DNA of 64,000 nucleotides from Chitinophaga sp. YR573 (GTDB taxonomy: Bacteria > Bacteroidota > Bacteroidia > Chitinophagales > Chitinophagaceae): the NCBI RefSeq assembly GCF_900110995.1, contig NZ_FOJF01000001.1, positions 3,508,803 through 3,572,802 on the forward strand, read 5' to 3'. The position numbers and the translations under genes are program-made. A model generated the notes under the pieces. It searched no databases. It was not told the origin of the DNA and worked only from the letters and a program-made list of their open reading frames with translations. Positions 24,732-36,600 of the stretch are shown here, piece after piece (within the stretch, counting starts at the first letter, position 1; every line of letters starts with the position of its first letter).

Positions 24732-27700
24732 ATGGCCATCAAGAAAGAAAATCGTCCTAAATCAAACTTTAGCAGCATTACCATCAGTCTGGCATCTCCG
24801 GATTCCATTCTGGAACGCTCTTACGGGGAAGTGTTGAAGCCGGAAACCATTAACTACCGTACTTACAAGCCGGAACGTGATGGTTTATTCTGTGAAAGGA
24901 TCTTCGGCCCCGTAAAAGACTATGAGTGCTATTGCGGAAAATATAAACGTATCCGTTATAAGGGTATCGTGTGCGATCGTTGTGGTGTGGAAGTAACTGA
25001 AAAGAAAGTACGTCGTGAAAGAATGGGTCACATCCGTCTGGTTGTTCCTGTTGTTCACATCTGGTACTTTAAATCCCTGCCTAATAAGATTGGTTACCTG
25101 CTGGGTATGAGTTCCAAGAAACTGGAAACCATCGTGTATTATGAAAGATACGTGATCATCCAGGCTGGTGCCAAACAGGAAAAGGGTATGAACTATGGCG
25201 ATCTGTTAACTGAAGAAGAATATCTGGATGTACTGGATACGCTTCCAAAAGATAACCAGATGCTGCCGGATGAAGATCCAAACAAATTCATCGCCAAGAT
25301 GGGTGCTGAAGCGGTAGAGATGATGCTGGCCAGGATAGACCTGGATGGCCTGTCTTACCAGCTCCGTAACCAGGCGGCTACTGAAACCAGTCAGCAACGT
25401 AAGGCAGAAGCCTTAAAACGTCTGAGCGTGGTGGAAGCATTCCGCGAAGCGAATGGCCGTGTGGAAAATCATCCTGAATGGATGGTGATGCAATATATCC
25501 CTGTAGTACCGCCTGAACTGCGCCCACTGGTGCCGTTGGATGGTGGCCGTTTTGCGTCTTCCGACCTGAACGATCTGTACCGCAGGGTAATTATCCGTAA
25601 CAACCGTCTGAAACGTCTGATCGAGATCAAGGCACCTGAGGTGATCCTGCGTAACGAAAAACGTATGCTGCAGGAAGCGGTAGACTCCCTGTTCGATAAC
25701 TCCCGTAAGTCAAACGCAGTGAAAGCAGAAGGTGGTCGTGCCCTGAAATCATTGTCTGATGTACTGAAAGGTAAACAAGGTCGTTTCCGTCAGAACCTGT
25801 TAGGTAAACGTGTGGATTACTCCGGTCGTTCTGTTATCGTGGTAGGTCCTGAACTGAAACTGCATGAGTGCGGTCTGCCAAAAGATATGGCGGCAGAGCT
25901 GTTCAAACCGTTTATTATCCGTAAACTGATCGAAAGAGGTATCGTTAAAACCGTAAAATCAGCGAAGAAACTGGTAGACCGTAAGGAAGCAGTTGTATGG
26001 GATATCCTGGAAAATGTACTGAAAGGACATCCTGTAATGCTAAACCGTGCGCCAACCCTGCACCGTCTCTCCATCCAGGCATTCCAGCCTAAACTGGTAG
26101 AAGGTAAGGCGATCCAGTTACACCCACTGGTGTGTTCTGCGTTCAACGCCGACTTTGATGGTGACCAGATGGCCGTGCACGTACCGCTGAGTAATGCAGC
26201 AGTACTGGAAGCACAGTTGCTCATGCTGTCATCTCACAATATCCTCAACCCACAGAACGGTACACCAATCACCCTGCCTTCACAGGACATGGTATTGGGT
26301 CTGTACTACATCTCTAAGGGTAAGAGATCAACTGAAACCGAAAAGGTAGCAGGAGAAGGTAAAGCATTCTACTCAGCAGAAGAGGTAATCATCGCTTACA
26401 ATGAGGAGAAAGTAAACCTCCATGCCAACATCCGCGTAAAGGCAACAATACGTAACGAAAAGGATGAACTGGAATGGAAACTGATCGAAACAACTGTAGG
26501 CCGTGTAATTTTCAACCAGCACGTTCCAAAAGAAGCTGGTTTCGTAAATGCACTGCTGACTAAGAAGTCACTGCGTGAAATCATCGGTGACATCATTAAA
26601 TATACTGACATCCCGAAAACTGCGAAGTTCCTGGATGATATCAAACAGCTTGGTTTCCGCACTGCGTTCCGTGGTGGTCTGTCATTCAACATCAATGACC
26701 TGATCATACCGGAAGTTAAACAGCACATGATTGATGGTGCTACCAGTGAAGTAGACGAAGTTTGGGATAACTATAACTCTGGTCTGATTACGAATAACGA
26801 ACGTTATAACCAGATTATCGATATCTGGTCACGTGCAGATACCAAAGTAACAGAAACGCTGATCCGTGAACTGGCAAATGACAAACAGGGCTTCAACTCT
26901 GTGTACATGATGCTTGACTCTGGTGCGCGTGGATCCAAACAGCAGATCAAACAGCTGGCAGGTTTAAGGGGATTGATGGCCAAACCGCGTAAGAGTGGTT
27001 CCAGTGGCTCTGAGATCATTGAAAACCCGATCCTGTCCAACTTTAAAGATGGTCTGAACGTATTGGAGTACTTCATCTCTACGCACGGTGCGCGTAAAGG
27101 TCTTGCGGATACGGCGTTGAAAACAGCGGATGCTGGTTACTTAACCCGTCGTCTCGTAGACGTTGCACAGGACGTGGTAATCAATGAAGAAGATTGTGGT
27201 ACCCTCCGCGGTATTGCCACTTCTGCACTGAAAGACAATGAAGAAGTAGTTGAACCATTATACGACCGTATCTTAGGCCGTACTTCCCTGCACGATGTGT
27301 TTGAACCACACACGGAAGAACTGATCGTTGCAGCAGGAGCTATGATAACCGAAGATGTCGCTCATAAAATTGATAACAGCTCTATCGAAACCGTAGAGAT
27401 CCGCTCCGTACTTACCTGCGAAAGCCGCAGAGGTGTGTGTGTGAAATGTTACGGTAAGAACCTGGCAACCGGTTATGTAACACAGCGTGGTGATGCCGTT
27501 GGTATCATTGCAGCTCAGTCAATCGGTGAACCTGGTACACAGCTGACACTGCGTACGTTCCACGTAGGTGGTGTGGCTGGTTCTACTTCAGTAGATACCG
27601 GCTTACAGGCTAAGTTTGATGGTACTGTACAATTTGATGGTCTGAGAACGACCACTTACGAAAACAGTGATGGTGAAAAAGTACAGATAGTAATTGGCCG

Positions 27701-29027
27701 TACAGGTGAATTACGTATCGTGGATGTGAAGAATGACCGTCTGCTGATCACTAATAACGTTCCTTACGGATCCAGCCTGCTGGTGAAAGACGGACAGAAA
27801 GTAGTGAAAGGTGATATCATCTGCACATGGGATCCGTACAATGCCGTTATCGTTTCTGAAATTGCGGGTAGCATTCGTTTCGACAGTATCATAGAAGGTA
27901 TCACCTTCCGTGAAGAAGCTGATGAACAAACTGGTCACCGTGAGAAAGTGGTAATTGAAACCAAAGACAAGAATAAGATCCCATCTCTGTTTGTAGATGG
28001 TAATAAAGAAGCGAAATCTTACAACTTACCGGTTGGTTCACATATCATCCTTGAAGAAGGAGATACTGTAAGAGCTGGTCAGGTTATCGTGAAGATCCCA
28101 CGTATCCTCGGTAAACTGAGAGATATCACGGGTGGTCTGCCACGTGTAACTGAACTGTTTGAAGCACGTAACCCAAGCAATCCTGCCATCGTATCTGAAA
28201 TTGATGGTGTGGTAGCTTTCGGTAACATCAAACGTGGTAACCGTGAGATCATCATCGAAAGCCGTGAAAGTCACATCAAGAAATACCTGGTGCCATTGAC
28301 ACGTCACATCCTGGTTCAGGACGGTGACTTCGTGAAAGCAGGTACAGCTTTGTCTGATGGTTCTATCACTCCGGCAGATATCCTCTCCATCAAAGGACCG
28401 TTCGCAGTACAGGAATACCTGGTGAACGAAATCCAGGAAGTTTATCGCTTACAGGGTGTGAAGATCAACGACAAACACATTGAAGTGATCGTGCGTCAGA
28501 TGATGCGTAAGGTGAATATCGAAGATCCCGGAGATACACGTTTCCTGGAAGGTGATACCACCGATAAGTTTGAATTCTTTGAAGAGAACGATCATATCTA
28601 CGATAAGAAGGTAGTTACAGAACCTGGTGAATCAGGTAACCTGAAAGCTGGCCAGATCGTAACATTGCGTCAGGTGAGGGAAGAAAACTCCTTACTGCGC
28701 CGTGCAGATAAACAACTGGTGGAATACCGCGACGCTGCTCCGGCTACTTCCAGCCCACTGTTGCAGGGTATTACCAAAGCATCACTGGGTACTCACAGCT
28801 GGATCTCTGCTGCGTCCTTCCAGGAAACAACCAAAGTACTGTCTTCTGCAGCCATCAACGGTAAAACAGATGATATGCTTGGCCTGAAAGAAAACGTAAT
28901 CACGGGTCATCTGATACCAGCAGGTACAGGTTTACGCGAGTTCGAAAACATGATCGTTGGTTCTAAAGAAGAATACGACATCCTGGCATCTTCTAAAGAA
29001 GTATTCCAGTTCGACGAAGAAGAATAG
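24732..29027 (+). CDS. rpoC: DNA-directed RNA polymerase subunit beta'
   Basis: 1431 residues. The N-terminal zinc site is [20 protein letters not shown] (near residues 70-90), the catalytic magnesium loop NADFDGD is at about 472-478, and the second zinc cluster lies in [13 protein letters not shown]. The C-terminal [18 protein letters not shown] and [14 protein letters not shown] are present. Bacteroidota length. It ends the operon at a strong terminator. Confidence 0.98.
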   Translation: MAIKKENRPKSNFSSITISLASPDSILERSYGEVLKPETINYRTYKPERDGLFCERIFGPVKDYECYCGKYKRIRYKGIVCDRCGVEVTEKKVRRERMGHIRLVVPVVHIWYFKSLPNKIGYLLGMSSKKLETIVYYERYVIIQAGAKQEKGMNYGDLLTEEEYLDVLDTLPKDNQMLPDEDPNKFIAKMGAEAVEMMLARIDLDGLSYQLRNQAATETSQQRKAEALKRLSVVEAFREANGRVENHPEWMVMQYIPVVPPELRPLVPLDGGRFASSDLNDLYRRVIIRNNRLKRLIEIKAPEVILRNEKRMLQEAVDSLFDNSRKSNAVKAEGGRALKSLSDVLKGKQGRFRQNLLGKRVDYSGRSVIVVGPELKLHECGLPKDMAAELFKPFIIRKLIERGIVKTVKSAKKLVDRKEAVVWDILENVLKGHPVMLNRAPTLHRLSIQAFQPKLVEGKAIQLHPLVCSAFNADFDGDQMAVHVPLSNAAVLEAQLLMLSSHNILNPQNGTPITLPSQDMVLGLYYISKGKRSTETEKVAGEGKAFYSAEEVIIAYNEEKVNLHANIRVKATIRNEKDELEWKLIETTVGRVIFNQHVPKEAGFVNALLTKKSLREIIGDIIKYTDIPKTAKFLDDIKQLGFRTAFRGGLSFNINDLIIPEVKQHMIDGATSEVDEVWDNYNSGLITNNERYNQIIDIWSRADTKVTETLIRELANDKQGFNSVYMMLDSGARGSKQQIKQLAGLRGLMAKPRKSGSSGSEIIENPILSNFKDGLNVLEYFISTHGARKGLADTALKTADAGYLTRRLVDVAQDVVINEEDCGTLRGIATSALKDNEEVVEPLYDRILGRTSLHDVFEPHTEELIVAAGAMITEDVAHKIDNSSIETVEIRSVLTCESRRGVCVKCYGKNLATGYVTQRGDAVGIIAAQSIGEPGTQLTLRTFHVGGVAGSTSVDTGLQAKFDGTVQFDGLRTTTYENSDGEKVQIVIGRTGELRIVDVKNDRLLITNNVPYGSSLLVKDGQKVVKGDIICTWDPYNAVIVSEIAGSIRFDSIIEGITFREEADEQTGHREKVVIETKDKNKIPSLFVDGNKEAKSYNLPVGSHIILEEGDTVRAGQVIVKIPRILGKLRDITGGLPRVTELFEARNPSNPAIVSEIDGVVAFGNIKRGNREIIIESRESHIKKYLVPLTRHILVQDGDFVKAGTALSDGSITPADILSIKGPFAVQEYLVNEIQEVYRLQGVKINDKHIEVIVRQMMRKVNIEDPGDTRFLEGDTTDKFEFFEENDHIYDKKVVTEPGESGNLKAGQIVTLRQVREENSLLRRADKQLVEYRDAAPATSSPLLQGITKASLGTHSWISAASFQETTKVLSSAAINGKTDDMLGLKENVITGHLIPAGTGLREFENMIVGSKEEYDILASSKEVFQFDEEE

Positions 29028-29045
29028 TTTAGTACATCATTGTAT

Positions 29046-29085
29046 AAAAAAAATGTCCCGGCACTTTGCCCGGGACATTTTTTTT
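29046..29085 (+). terminator. Terminator of the rplK-rpoC operon
   Basis: AAATGTCCCGG (29051-29061) pairs with CCGGGACATTT (29070-29080) and is flanked by A and T runs of eight or more. Confidence 0.92.
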
Positions 29086-29117
29086 ACCTGTAACTTTCCG
29101 CAACTTTCAAATGTATT

Positions 29118-29807
29118 ATGAAGCAAAGGATCCTTTTAATAGTTATACTTCTTATAACAGGTTTCATCGCCTGTAATAAAAACAGTGATAGTTCTATCCC
29201 TGTTACCAGTTCCAGTATCAATGTGGTTTTAGCAGTACCCGGTAAACAATATGATGTAATGATCGACACAGCTACTATTGGTACTAATCTGGGGGCCGGA
29301 CAAAGTACCGGTTATCACAGCTTCCTGGCAAAACGTTATAACTTATACATCTTTACAGCAGGGAATCACCTGGATACTATTGCGGGCGGACAAATCAGTC
29401 TGCGCAATGGTCACTTCTCCTCCGTATTCCTTTCCCTGGACCATAATAATAACCTGCGTTTGCAGGCAGCAGAAGATAATCTCACGCCACCGGCAGCCAA
29501 CATGGGTAACCTGCGTATCGTGAACCTGAGTGATACTTATGATACTGTTCCCAACCAGGTAACACTCGATTTCTATCTCGGGGATACCTTACGTTTTCAG
29601 CGTATCAGTTATACGGCTGTCACCAGTTTTATACCGGTACAGGCAGGAACACATATCCGTGATATCCGTTATGCAGATTCAAGTCTGAGCCTGCGTGGAA
29701 ATATTGATTCCAACTTTGTAATAGAGAATCAGAAGATCTATAGCTGGATCGTATATGGAAATGCGCTCGTGGCAGATAGTTTTAAACTGGTATCGTTTAT
29801 GCATTAA
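29118..29807 (+). CDS. DUF4397 domain lipoprotein
   Basis: 229 residues with a lipoprotein signal (LLITGFIAC, lipid cysteine at about residue 19). The mature part has two short repeats: SINVVLAVPGKQYDVMIDTATIGTNLGAGQSTGYHSF and LRIVNLSDTYDTVPNQVTLDFYLGDT, matching DUF4397, an extracellular beta-rich domain common in Bacteroidota lipoproteins. Function unknown. It starts 33 bp after the rpoC terminator. Confidence 0.72.
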   Translation: MKQRILLIVILLITGFIACNKNSDSSIPVTSSSINVVLAVPGKQYDVMIDTATIGTNLGAGQSTGYHSFLAKRYNLYIFTAGNHLDTIAGGQISLRNGHFSSVFLSLDHNNNLRLQAAEDNLTPPAANMGNLRIVNLSDTYDTVPNQVTLDFYLGDTLRFQRISYTAVTSFIPVQAGTHIRDIRYADSSLSLRGNIDSNFVIENQKIYSWIVYGNALVADSFKLVSFMH

Positions 29808-29930
29808 AATATCAAATGTGAAAGTGTTGTTAAGATGGCTGGACACTACCTATAATCATGTAAAAACCTTATTTTAGCCGTTCAATTTTTAAATCGAATC
29901 AAAGGAGATTAAAAAAATCCACCTAACAAC

Positions 29931-30545
29931 ATGCGCACTAGTAAACAATTTGTGAAAAGCGGAGTATTGGCAGCATTGGCAGCCGGAACATTTATGGCCT
30001 GTCAGCAACCAGCTAAACAAGGCAGCACACCCGCTGCGGCAACTACAACAGGGAATAATACAGCAACTGTTAATCAAGGGTTTATTATTGCTTATGTGGA
30101 TATTGACACCGTAGAAGCAAACTATAATTACTTCAAAGAGAAGAAAGCAGAACTGGAAAAGAAACAGCAGGCGATCGATAATGAACTGAAAGCTAATGTA
30201 AGGGCATTACAGAACGAAGCAGCTGATTTTCAGCGTAAAGCACAGAGTATGACACAGGCAGACGGTGAAGCCGCTCAGCGCCTGTTATACGACAAACAAC
30301 AGCAACTGGAAGGCAAAGCACAGAACATGCGTGCACAGTATGCCGAACAGGAAGGTAAGTTCAATGATGAACTGCAGAAAAGGCTGAACGACTTCTTACA
30401 GAAGTTCAACAGCGACAAAAAGTATGCATATATCCTTTCCTATCGCTCCGGAGCCAGCAATGTACTGTACAAAGATGAACAGTATAATATCACCAATGAG
30501 GTAATTAAAGGGCTGAATGAAGCGGACGCTTCTGAGAAAAAATAA
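29931..30545 (+). CDS. OmpH/Skp-like periplasmic chaperone, lipoprotein form
   Basis: 204 residues. A lipoprotein signal ends at AGTFMAC; a low-complexity Ala/Thr/Gln linker (about 25-50) precedes FIIAYVDIDTVEANYNYF, the OmpH/Skp start, followed by a long charged coiled coil (about 70-160; KKAELEKKQQAIDNELKANV) and the C-terminal beta strand pair. Skp-like proteins hold outer-membrane proteins in the periplasm. The lipid anchor sets it apart from classical soluble Skp but is frequent in Bacteroidota. Confidence 0.85.
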   Translation: MRTSKQFVKSGVLAALAAGTFMACQQPAKQGSTPAAATTTGNNTATVNQGFIIAYVDIDTVEANYNYFKEKKAELEKKQQAIDNELKANVRALQNEAADFQRKAQSMTQADGEAAQRLLYDKQQQLEGKAQNMRAQYAEQEGKFNDELQKRLNDFLQKFNSDKKYAYILSYRSGASNVLYKDEQYNITNEVIKGLNEADASEKK

Positions 30546-30586
30546 TACTTGCTATAGCAAAACATATAAAAAAAACTTTAACTTGG

Positions 30587-30623
30587 AATCCCGTTCTGTC
30601 AAAATAGACTGAACGGGATTTTC
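30587..30623 (+). terminator. Terminator after the OmpH-like gene
   Basis: AATCCCGTTC (30587-30596) pairs with GAACGGGATT (30611-30620), extended inside by GTC/GAC after one mismatch, followed by TTCT. The short T run makes it moderate. Confidence 0.7.
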
Positions 30624-30652
30624 TAATTACACCGATATAACCATTAACCTGT

Positions 30653-32074
30653 ATGGAGAACAACCAGAATTCGGCTTTCCGTCCCAGCCTTAGCCTGCTG
30701 GATGCTACTATGATTGTTGCCGGTTCCATGATAGGATCAGGCGTATTCCTTGTTTCAGCAGAAATTACCCGTAACCTGGGATCTGCCGGCTGGCTCACAC
30801 TCATGTGGGTACTGGGAGGTATTGTTACAATTATAGCAGCAGTTAGTTATGGAGAGTTATCCGGTATGTTTCCAAAAGCAGGCGGCCAGTACGTATACCT
30901 GCGGGAAGCTTATAATCCCTTTGTTGCTTTCCTGTTTGGATGGACGCAATTCAGTGTAATTCAGACAGGTACGATTGCAGCTGTGGCAGTTGCCTTCGCA
31001 AAATTCTCCTCTTATATCATTCCTTCCTTTAGTGAAGAAAACATACTGATGGACCTGGGCTTTCTGAAAGTCTCAGCCGCGCAGATAGTCGCTATCATCT
31101 CCATTGTCTTACTCACCTGGATCAATACCCGGGGTATCCGCAATGGAAAGATCATACAGACAGTGTTCACTCTGGCTAAGCTGTTATCGCTGTTTGGTCT
31201 GATTATCTTCGGTTTCCTGCTGGGAGCAAAACAGGAGATATGGAATGCGAACTGGGCACATGCCTGGGATGCTGTATCTCTGACACAGAATAACGGAGAA
31301 GTCGTAACTACCTTATTATCAGGCCTTGCATTGTTTGGTGCAGTGGCTATCTCCATGAAAGGTTCACTGTTCAGCAGTGATGCCTGGAACAACATTACTT
31401 TCATTGCAGCGGAAATCAAGAACCCGCAGAAGAACATTGGCCGTGCATTATTCTTTGGTACACTGTTAGTTACCATCGTTTATGTAAGCGCTAACCTGAT
31501 GTACCTGGCAGTACTGCCATTACATGATATTGCTTTTGCGGCAAAAGACCGCGTGGCAGTAGCGGCAGCGCAGGAGATTTTCGGCGGGGTTGGTTCTACC
31601 ATCATTGCAGTGATGATCATGGTATCTACTTTCGGATGTAATAACGGATTGATTCTGTCTGGTGCAAGGATTTATTCTACGATGGCAGAAGATGGTCTGT
31701 TCTTTAAAAAAGCAGCCAAACTGAATGCATTTAATGTACCTGCCAACGGGTTATGGATACAGTGCGTTTGGGCATCTCTGTTATGTCTTTCCGGAAAATA
31801 CAATGACCTTTTAGTATTAGTAATATTTGGTGTATTGATATTCTATGTGTTAACCATACTGGGTATCTTTATCTTACGTAAAAAACGTCCTGAAGCACCT
31901 CGTCCGTATAAGGCATTCGGTTATCCTGTGTTGCCACTTATATATATAGTGGTAGCAACTTCGCTGGCTTTGTTACTGTTAGTATTTGAAAGTAATTATG
32001 CATTACCCGGACTTGGAATTATCCTGCTTGGTATTCCTTTATACTATATTGCGGTAAGAACACAGACTAAATAG
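30653..32074 (+). CDS. APC superfamily amino acid permease
   Basis: 473 residues with about twelve membrane helices. The N-terminal SLLDATMIVAGSMIGSGVFLVSAE is the substrate-binding GSGIF-type motif of APC transporters, and GELSGMFPKAGGQYVYLREAY is the equally typical helix 2-3 region; the C-terminal half has FGVLIFYVLTILGIFILRKKRPE. The relatives I recall are amino acid exchangers of the LAT/SteT group. The substrate cannot be read from the sequence. Confidence 0.88.
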   Translation: MENNQNSAFRPSLSLLDATMIVAGSMIGSGVFLVSAEITRNLGSAGWLTLMWVLGGIVTIIAAVSYGELSGMFPKAGGQYVYLREAYNPFVAFLFGWTQFSVIQTGTIAAVAVAFAKFSSYIIPSFSEENILMDLGFLKVSAAQIVAIISIVLLTWINTRGIRNGKIIQTVFTLAKLLSLFGLIIFGFLLGAKQEIWNANWAHAWDAVSLTQNNGEVVTTLLSGLALFGAVAISMKGSLFSSDAWNNITFIAAEIKNPQKNIGRALFFGTLLVTIVYVSANLMYLAVLPLHDIAFAAKDRVAVAAAQEIFGGVGSTIIAVMIMVSTFGCNNGLILSGARIYSTMAEDGLFFKKAAKLNAFNVPANGLWIQCVWASLLCLSGKYNDLLVLVIFGVLIFYVLTILGIFILRKKRPEAPRPYKAFGYPVLPLIYIVVATSLALLLLVFESNYALPGLGIILLGIPLYYIAVRTQTK

Positions 32075-32507
32075 CTAGAGAGGACAAGGAAGGGCTTTAA
32101 TTCACACAAAAGTTGTATGTAAAAAAGTTGAAATTTTATTTTACTGCTGTGGAACTTTCAGTGAATTGATGTAATTTGCATGAACACTTCCGGACCCGAA
32201 GAATGATTTGTGTATAACCCTTGGCGCAACACGTATGAATAGAAAACCCTTTGTCATTAAAAATTTTAAAGGTGTACTATTAGTAACGCGGGGGTATATA
32301 CCCGCAAAGAACGAGGAAGCATTGTAGAAGGAACGTGTTGTAGAACCTTATTATAAAGACTATATGCCAGCAACATACTATATTCATCAACATTATTTAT
32401 TGTTAGCAATAAACATTATTTCTCATTAGGTACTAATATAATTAACGGATCCCAAAAGGATCTGCACGATTTGCATTCTCGAACATTCACATGACAATCT
32501 TAACAAC
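32075..32507. other. 433-bp intergenic region without a recognisable gene
   Basis: No ORF of coding appearance on either strand. It contains a 12-bp perfect palindrome GGGTATATACCC at 32292-32303 inside a GC-rich patch, and several AT-rich stretches. I see no complete promoter; a regulatory region for the fecR operon is expected here, and a small RNA cannot be excluded. Confidence 0.5.
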
Positions 32508-32540
32508 AAGCGTATGGTATCTACCATACGCTTTTCTTTT
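32508..32540. terminator. 12-bp hairpin terminator upstream of fecR
   Basis: AAGCGTATGGTA (32508-32519) pairs perfectly with TACCATACGCTT (32522-32533), followed by TTTCTTTT. The core AGCGTA..GTATCTAC..TACGCT recurs at 39887-39910. Confidence 0.75.
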
Positions 32541-32635
32541 GCCCGGCAGGGCCGGTGTTAAGGAATTGTAAACTCCACTTATCCCATTGGTACTTCCCCT
32601 ATTCATCTGCGTACTCTTATTACCACACACAGGAA

Positions 32636-33562
32636 ATGAAGATAGATCCGCAAATACTTGAAAAATACTTTAAAGGTGACTGCACAGCTGAAGAAGCTGC
32701 AATGGCAGAAGCCTGGCTGGAACAACCGGAAACACCGGAAGTAGATGACTGGTTCGGTCAGATGTATGCTTTGAGTCAGCCGGTGAAAATAAAGAAGACA
32801 GGTAATCGTATATATCGCCGTTTATACAGCATAGCAGCTGCCGTAGCGGTCTTATTGGGAGTATGTGCATGGTTATGGCAGTCGAGGCTTCAAACGGCCG
32901 GTAAAGCGCCTCTGGCGTTTAACTGGGATACGCTCTCCAATAAGAGTAATGATATCAAGCTCTTATCACTGACAGATGGTTCCAAAGTATGGTTAGGCCC
33001 GCATTCATCGGTGGCCTATGCGAATAATTATAATGACACAAGCAGGGAGTTGTCACTGAACGGGGAAGCCTATTTTGAGGTAGCACATAATCCCCAACGT
33101 CCGTTCAGTGTACGCACAGGTAAGCTGGTGACTACAGCGCTGGGTACTGCCTTTAACATCTCTACGGCTAATCTTGCAGACGGACATATACAGGTAAGTC
33201 TGGTAGAAGGTAAAGTCTCTGTAATAGCTGCCTCTTTCTCCTGTATACTACATCCGGGACAGATGGTACAGTATGGTGAAAATCAGAAAACAGCTGTACC
33301 GGCAGTATTTAAAGCAAAGGAAGTACTGGATTGGAAATATGGCAAACTGGTATTTGATGGTATGCCATTGAAGGATGTCTTTGCCAAACTGCAGACGAGA
33401 TTGGGATGCCGGATCATAATGGATAGTACTGTGTCTGGTACACGTAAGGTATCAGGTGTGTTCTCCGCAGGTGAATCATTAGAAAATATACTGGAAGCCA
33501 TACAATATGTACACGGATTTAAAATAGTGAGATTGAGTAGCAACACGTATGAAATAAAATAG
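32636..33562 (+). CDS. FecR-type anti-sigma factor
   Basis: 308 residues from ATG 32636 (MKIDPQILEKYFKGDCTAEE); the 27-codon in-frame extension upstream runs back to the terminator and is not credible. The cytoplasmic N-terminal anti-sigma part (1-60) is followed by one membrane helix (about 64-82, YSIAAAVAVLLGVCAWLW) and a periplasmic FecR domain (DGSKVWLGPHSSVAYANNY, ELSLNGEAYFEVAHNPQRPF). It ends in a small STN-like domain (DVFAKLQTRLGCRIIMDSTVSG). Such proteins keep an ECF sigma factor inactive until a TonB receptor signals. Unusually, no sigma gene lies immediately upstream; the nearest is at 41288-41797 on the other strand. Confidence 0.92.
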   Translation: MKIDPQILEKYFKGDCTAEEAAMAEAWLEQPETPEVDDWFGQMYALSQPVKIKKTGNRIYRRLYSIAAAVAVLLGVCAWLWQSRLQTAGKAPLAFNWDTLSNKSNDIKLLSLTDGSKVWLGPHSSVAYANNYNDTSRELSLNGEAYFEVAHNPQRPFSVRTGKLVTTALGTAFNISTANLADGHIQVSLVEGKVSVIAASFSCILHPGQMVQYGENQKTAVPAVFKAKEVLDWKYGKLVFDGMPLKDVFAKLQTRLGCRIIMDSTVSGTRKVSGVFSAGESLENILEAIQYVHGFKIVRLSSNTYEIK

Positions 33563-33637
33563 ACACAACAAGATCAACAATAACTCCCGGGGGGGCCCGG
33601 TTCTGTATTTATTTATAACTAAAAGTAATCTTCAAGT

Positions 33638-36600
33638 ATGCAAAAATCTACAAACAGATTTTGTAATGGGAAAGCTATGCAACTCCTGTTAAGTTTTTTA
33701 GTGACAGGTTCTCCTGTGGCGCTGTTGGCGCAATCGTATCAATCATTGTCAGAAAAGGTTTCCGTAAACCTGGAAAATACTACCGCAGATGTAGTAGTGA
33801 AATCGCTCGAAAAGCAGACACCGTATACTTTTACGTATGATCCGGAATATCTGCAACATTGTGCATTTTCAACTGTAAAATTTAATAATCAGCCGTTAGG
33901 AGATGTACTCCATTTCCTGGATGTATATGCTCCTTTAGATATCGCTTTTGTAAATAAAACAGTCGCATTAAAACAGGGAAAACAGGAACGTGTGGCAGGA
34001 CAGGATAAAGGTCGGGTTACAGGTAAAATAGTAGACAATAAAAATGAGCCATTACCGGGCGTAACGATACAGTCAAGTGATGGACAGGGCATTGTTACGA
34101 GCGTGGACGGTACTTATACACTTAGTCTGCAGCCAGGTACATACACACTTACATTCAGCTATATTTCTTATGATACCCGCAAAGTAACAGATGTAATTGT
34201 GAAAGAGAAAAGCATTCTACCGCTGGATATCGTTATGAAAAGTGCGGGTTCTCATCTGAAGGAAGTAACCATCACAGGAAATTATAAACGTGCATCTGTC
34301 GAGGGGTTGTATGCATTGCAGAAAAACAATGCATCTATCACAGATGGGATCAGTGCGGAACAGATCAGCCGTACGCCGGATAAAAATATAGGAGATGTAT
34401 TAAAACGTGTAAGTGGATTAGCTACTGTTGATAATAAATATGTGGTAGTACGCGGATTAAGTGAGCGTTATAACCAGGCCGTATTAAACGGACAGGTAAT
34501 GCCGAGCACTGAGATGAACAGAAAGAATTTCAGTTTCGATATCATTCCTTCCAATATCGTAGAAAATGTAACAGTTGTTAAAACCCTTACACCAGACCGT
34601 AGTGCAGAATTTGGCGGAGGATCTGTGGAAGTGAATACACTGGACATGCCCGCACAGGATTTTCTTAACATCGGCATAGGTGGCAGTACAAATGATAAAA
34701 CGACCGGTAAAAACTTTCGTACGCTGAAACTGGAAGGGCAGGAGTATTGGGGTAAAGCAGCATCTCACCGCAACCTGTTGGGTAAGCTGGACTGGACGAA
34801 CACTGCTGATGTAATTGCTAAATATAATGCAGAAAATAAGCAGTCTGTCTCATTTAGTAATAACTGGGGTGTATATGAAATGAAGGCGCCTGTTTCACAG
34901 AATTATCAGTTATCAGCAGGTAAAGTATTTCATCCAACATCAAAAGACCAGTTTGGGGTTGTAGTATCTGCGAGTTACCGCAATACGTTTCAGACAAAAG
35001 ATGTGCGTATGAGCAGAGATGGTTTTGACGGGGCCGGTGACGGTGATGAAGCTGGCAGAGCGGCATTTAGTGGCAAGAGCTATGGCTTTTCTACCAGCCT
35101 CGGTGGCTTACTTGGATTGGGATATAAAAATGAACGTACCCGTCTTAGTTTTCAGAGCTTATTCCTGCGTAGCCTGGATCAGCAATTATTGATCGGTTCT
35201 GGTTATCACTCAGATCCATCAGGATTTCTTTTAGGGTATTATGATCTTACTACCCAGACTAACTTATGGCAGAACCAGTTGAAGGGAGAGCATGCCTTAG
35301 GAAAACGTGGCATCAGGTTAAAGTGGATGGGTAGTTATGTATTACTTGATAAACAAAGACCGGATAATCATCAGCTGAAGGCCACTATGCTGGATAATGA
35401 TAAACTGGAATCAAATGAATTCAATATCCGCTCACCATTCAGCAGTGGTATTAGTGAAGGGGCCTTACGTTGGTGGAGCCGTACTTATGAGAAGGATTAT
35501 AACTGGGATCTTGCAATATCCGCTCCTTTTAATCTTGGAACTGGCAAACTAAAGTCTGAGAATACACTAAAAGTGGGTTATGCAGGATGGAGCAAGAACA
35601 GGTTGTTCTATGTATTGAACAGTGGGTCAAAAGGATATAACACAGCGGATTTCCCTCCTTTGGCACAGACATTTGTCCCGGAACGTGGTGGTGAGATCTA
35701 CTTCAACAGGTTTACAGATGATTTCCATAAAACAGCAGTATTACATGGTGTATATGCTATGCTGGACAATAAGATCAATGACCGGTGGAGACTGGTATGG
35801 GGTGTAAGAGCAGAAGGTTATAATCTTAATAAGATCAATAATGTACTGGATTCTCTTTTCCGCCAGATCAATGAATCAAGAGGTCCTGGTACTCAGTTGG
35901 ATTATAGTGCCCTTACAAACCGGGAGCCTAACTGGCGCTTTTTCCCTTCAGCAAACCTTACTTACACTTTAACACAGCAGATGAATCTGCGCCTGGCTTA
36001 TGCAGAGAGTATTATCCGTCCGGACCTGAGAGAGTTATCTTTCTTTAATGAATATGATTTTGAACTGGGAGGTACTTATGGCAGCAATTTGGTGAAATCC
36101 ACAACAGTACAGCATTTTGATTTCCGATATGAATGGTATCCTGCAGCTGGTGAAGTGCTTTCTGCAACATTATTCTATAAGAAATTCAGAGATCCTATGG
36201 AGATCTATAAACAGGGAGATAACAGGATCTATTTTCTGAAGAATAATAAATATGCGAAGAATTATGGACTGGAAGTAGAGGTAAGAAAATCATTGTCTTT
36301 TACCCAGGTACCTGTAATACGTAATATTACCTTGTATGGCAATTTTACAGCATTGTCCTCACGTGTAACCCCTGTAGATATAGATTATGGAAGTCTGGAC
36401 CCTAATGATCCTAACAAAGTACTGCCAGTTGAAAAGGTAGGTAAAGAAGAAAAGAGACCACAGACAGGTGCCAGTAACTATATGGTAAATGCAGGTTTCT
36501 ATTATGATATCAAGCCTGTTTCTTTCAGCCTGGTATATAACTATGTGACAAACCGTATGTTCCGCCCTGCGGCATATTACAGTGAATCATTGTTCGAACG

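Noticed and set aside
32292..32303. Palindrome GGGTATATACCC as an operator
   Set aside because: A perfect 12-bp dyad, but single, 340 bp from the nearest start codon and without neighbouring promoter elements.
32555..32635. 27-codon N-terminal extension of FecR
   Set aside because: It begins just after a terminator and adds hydrophobic, Tyr/His-rich sequence unlike any FecR N-terminus; ATG 32636 gives the family start.
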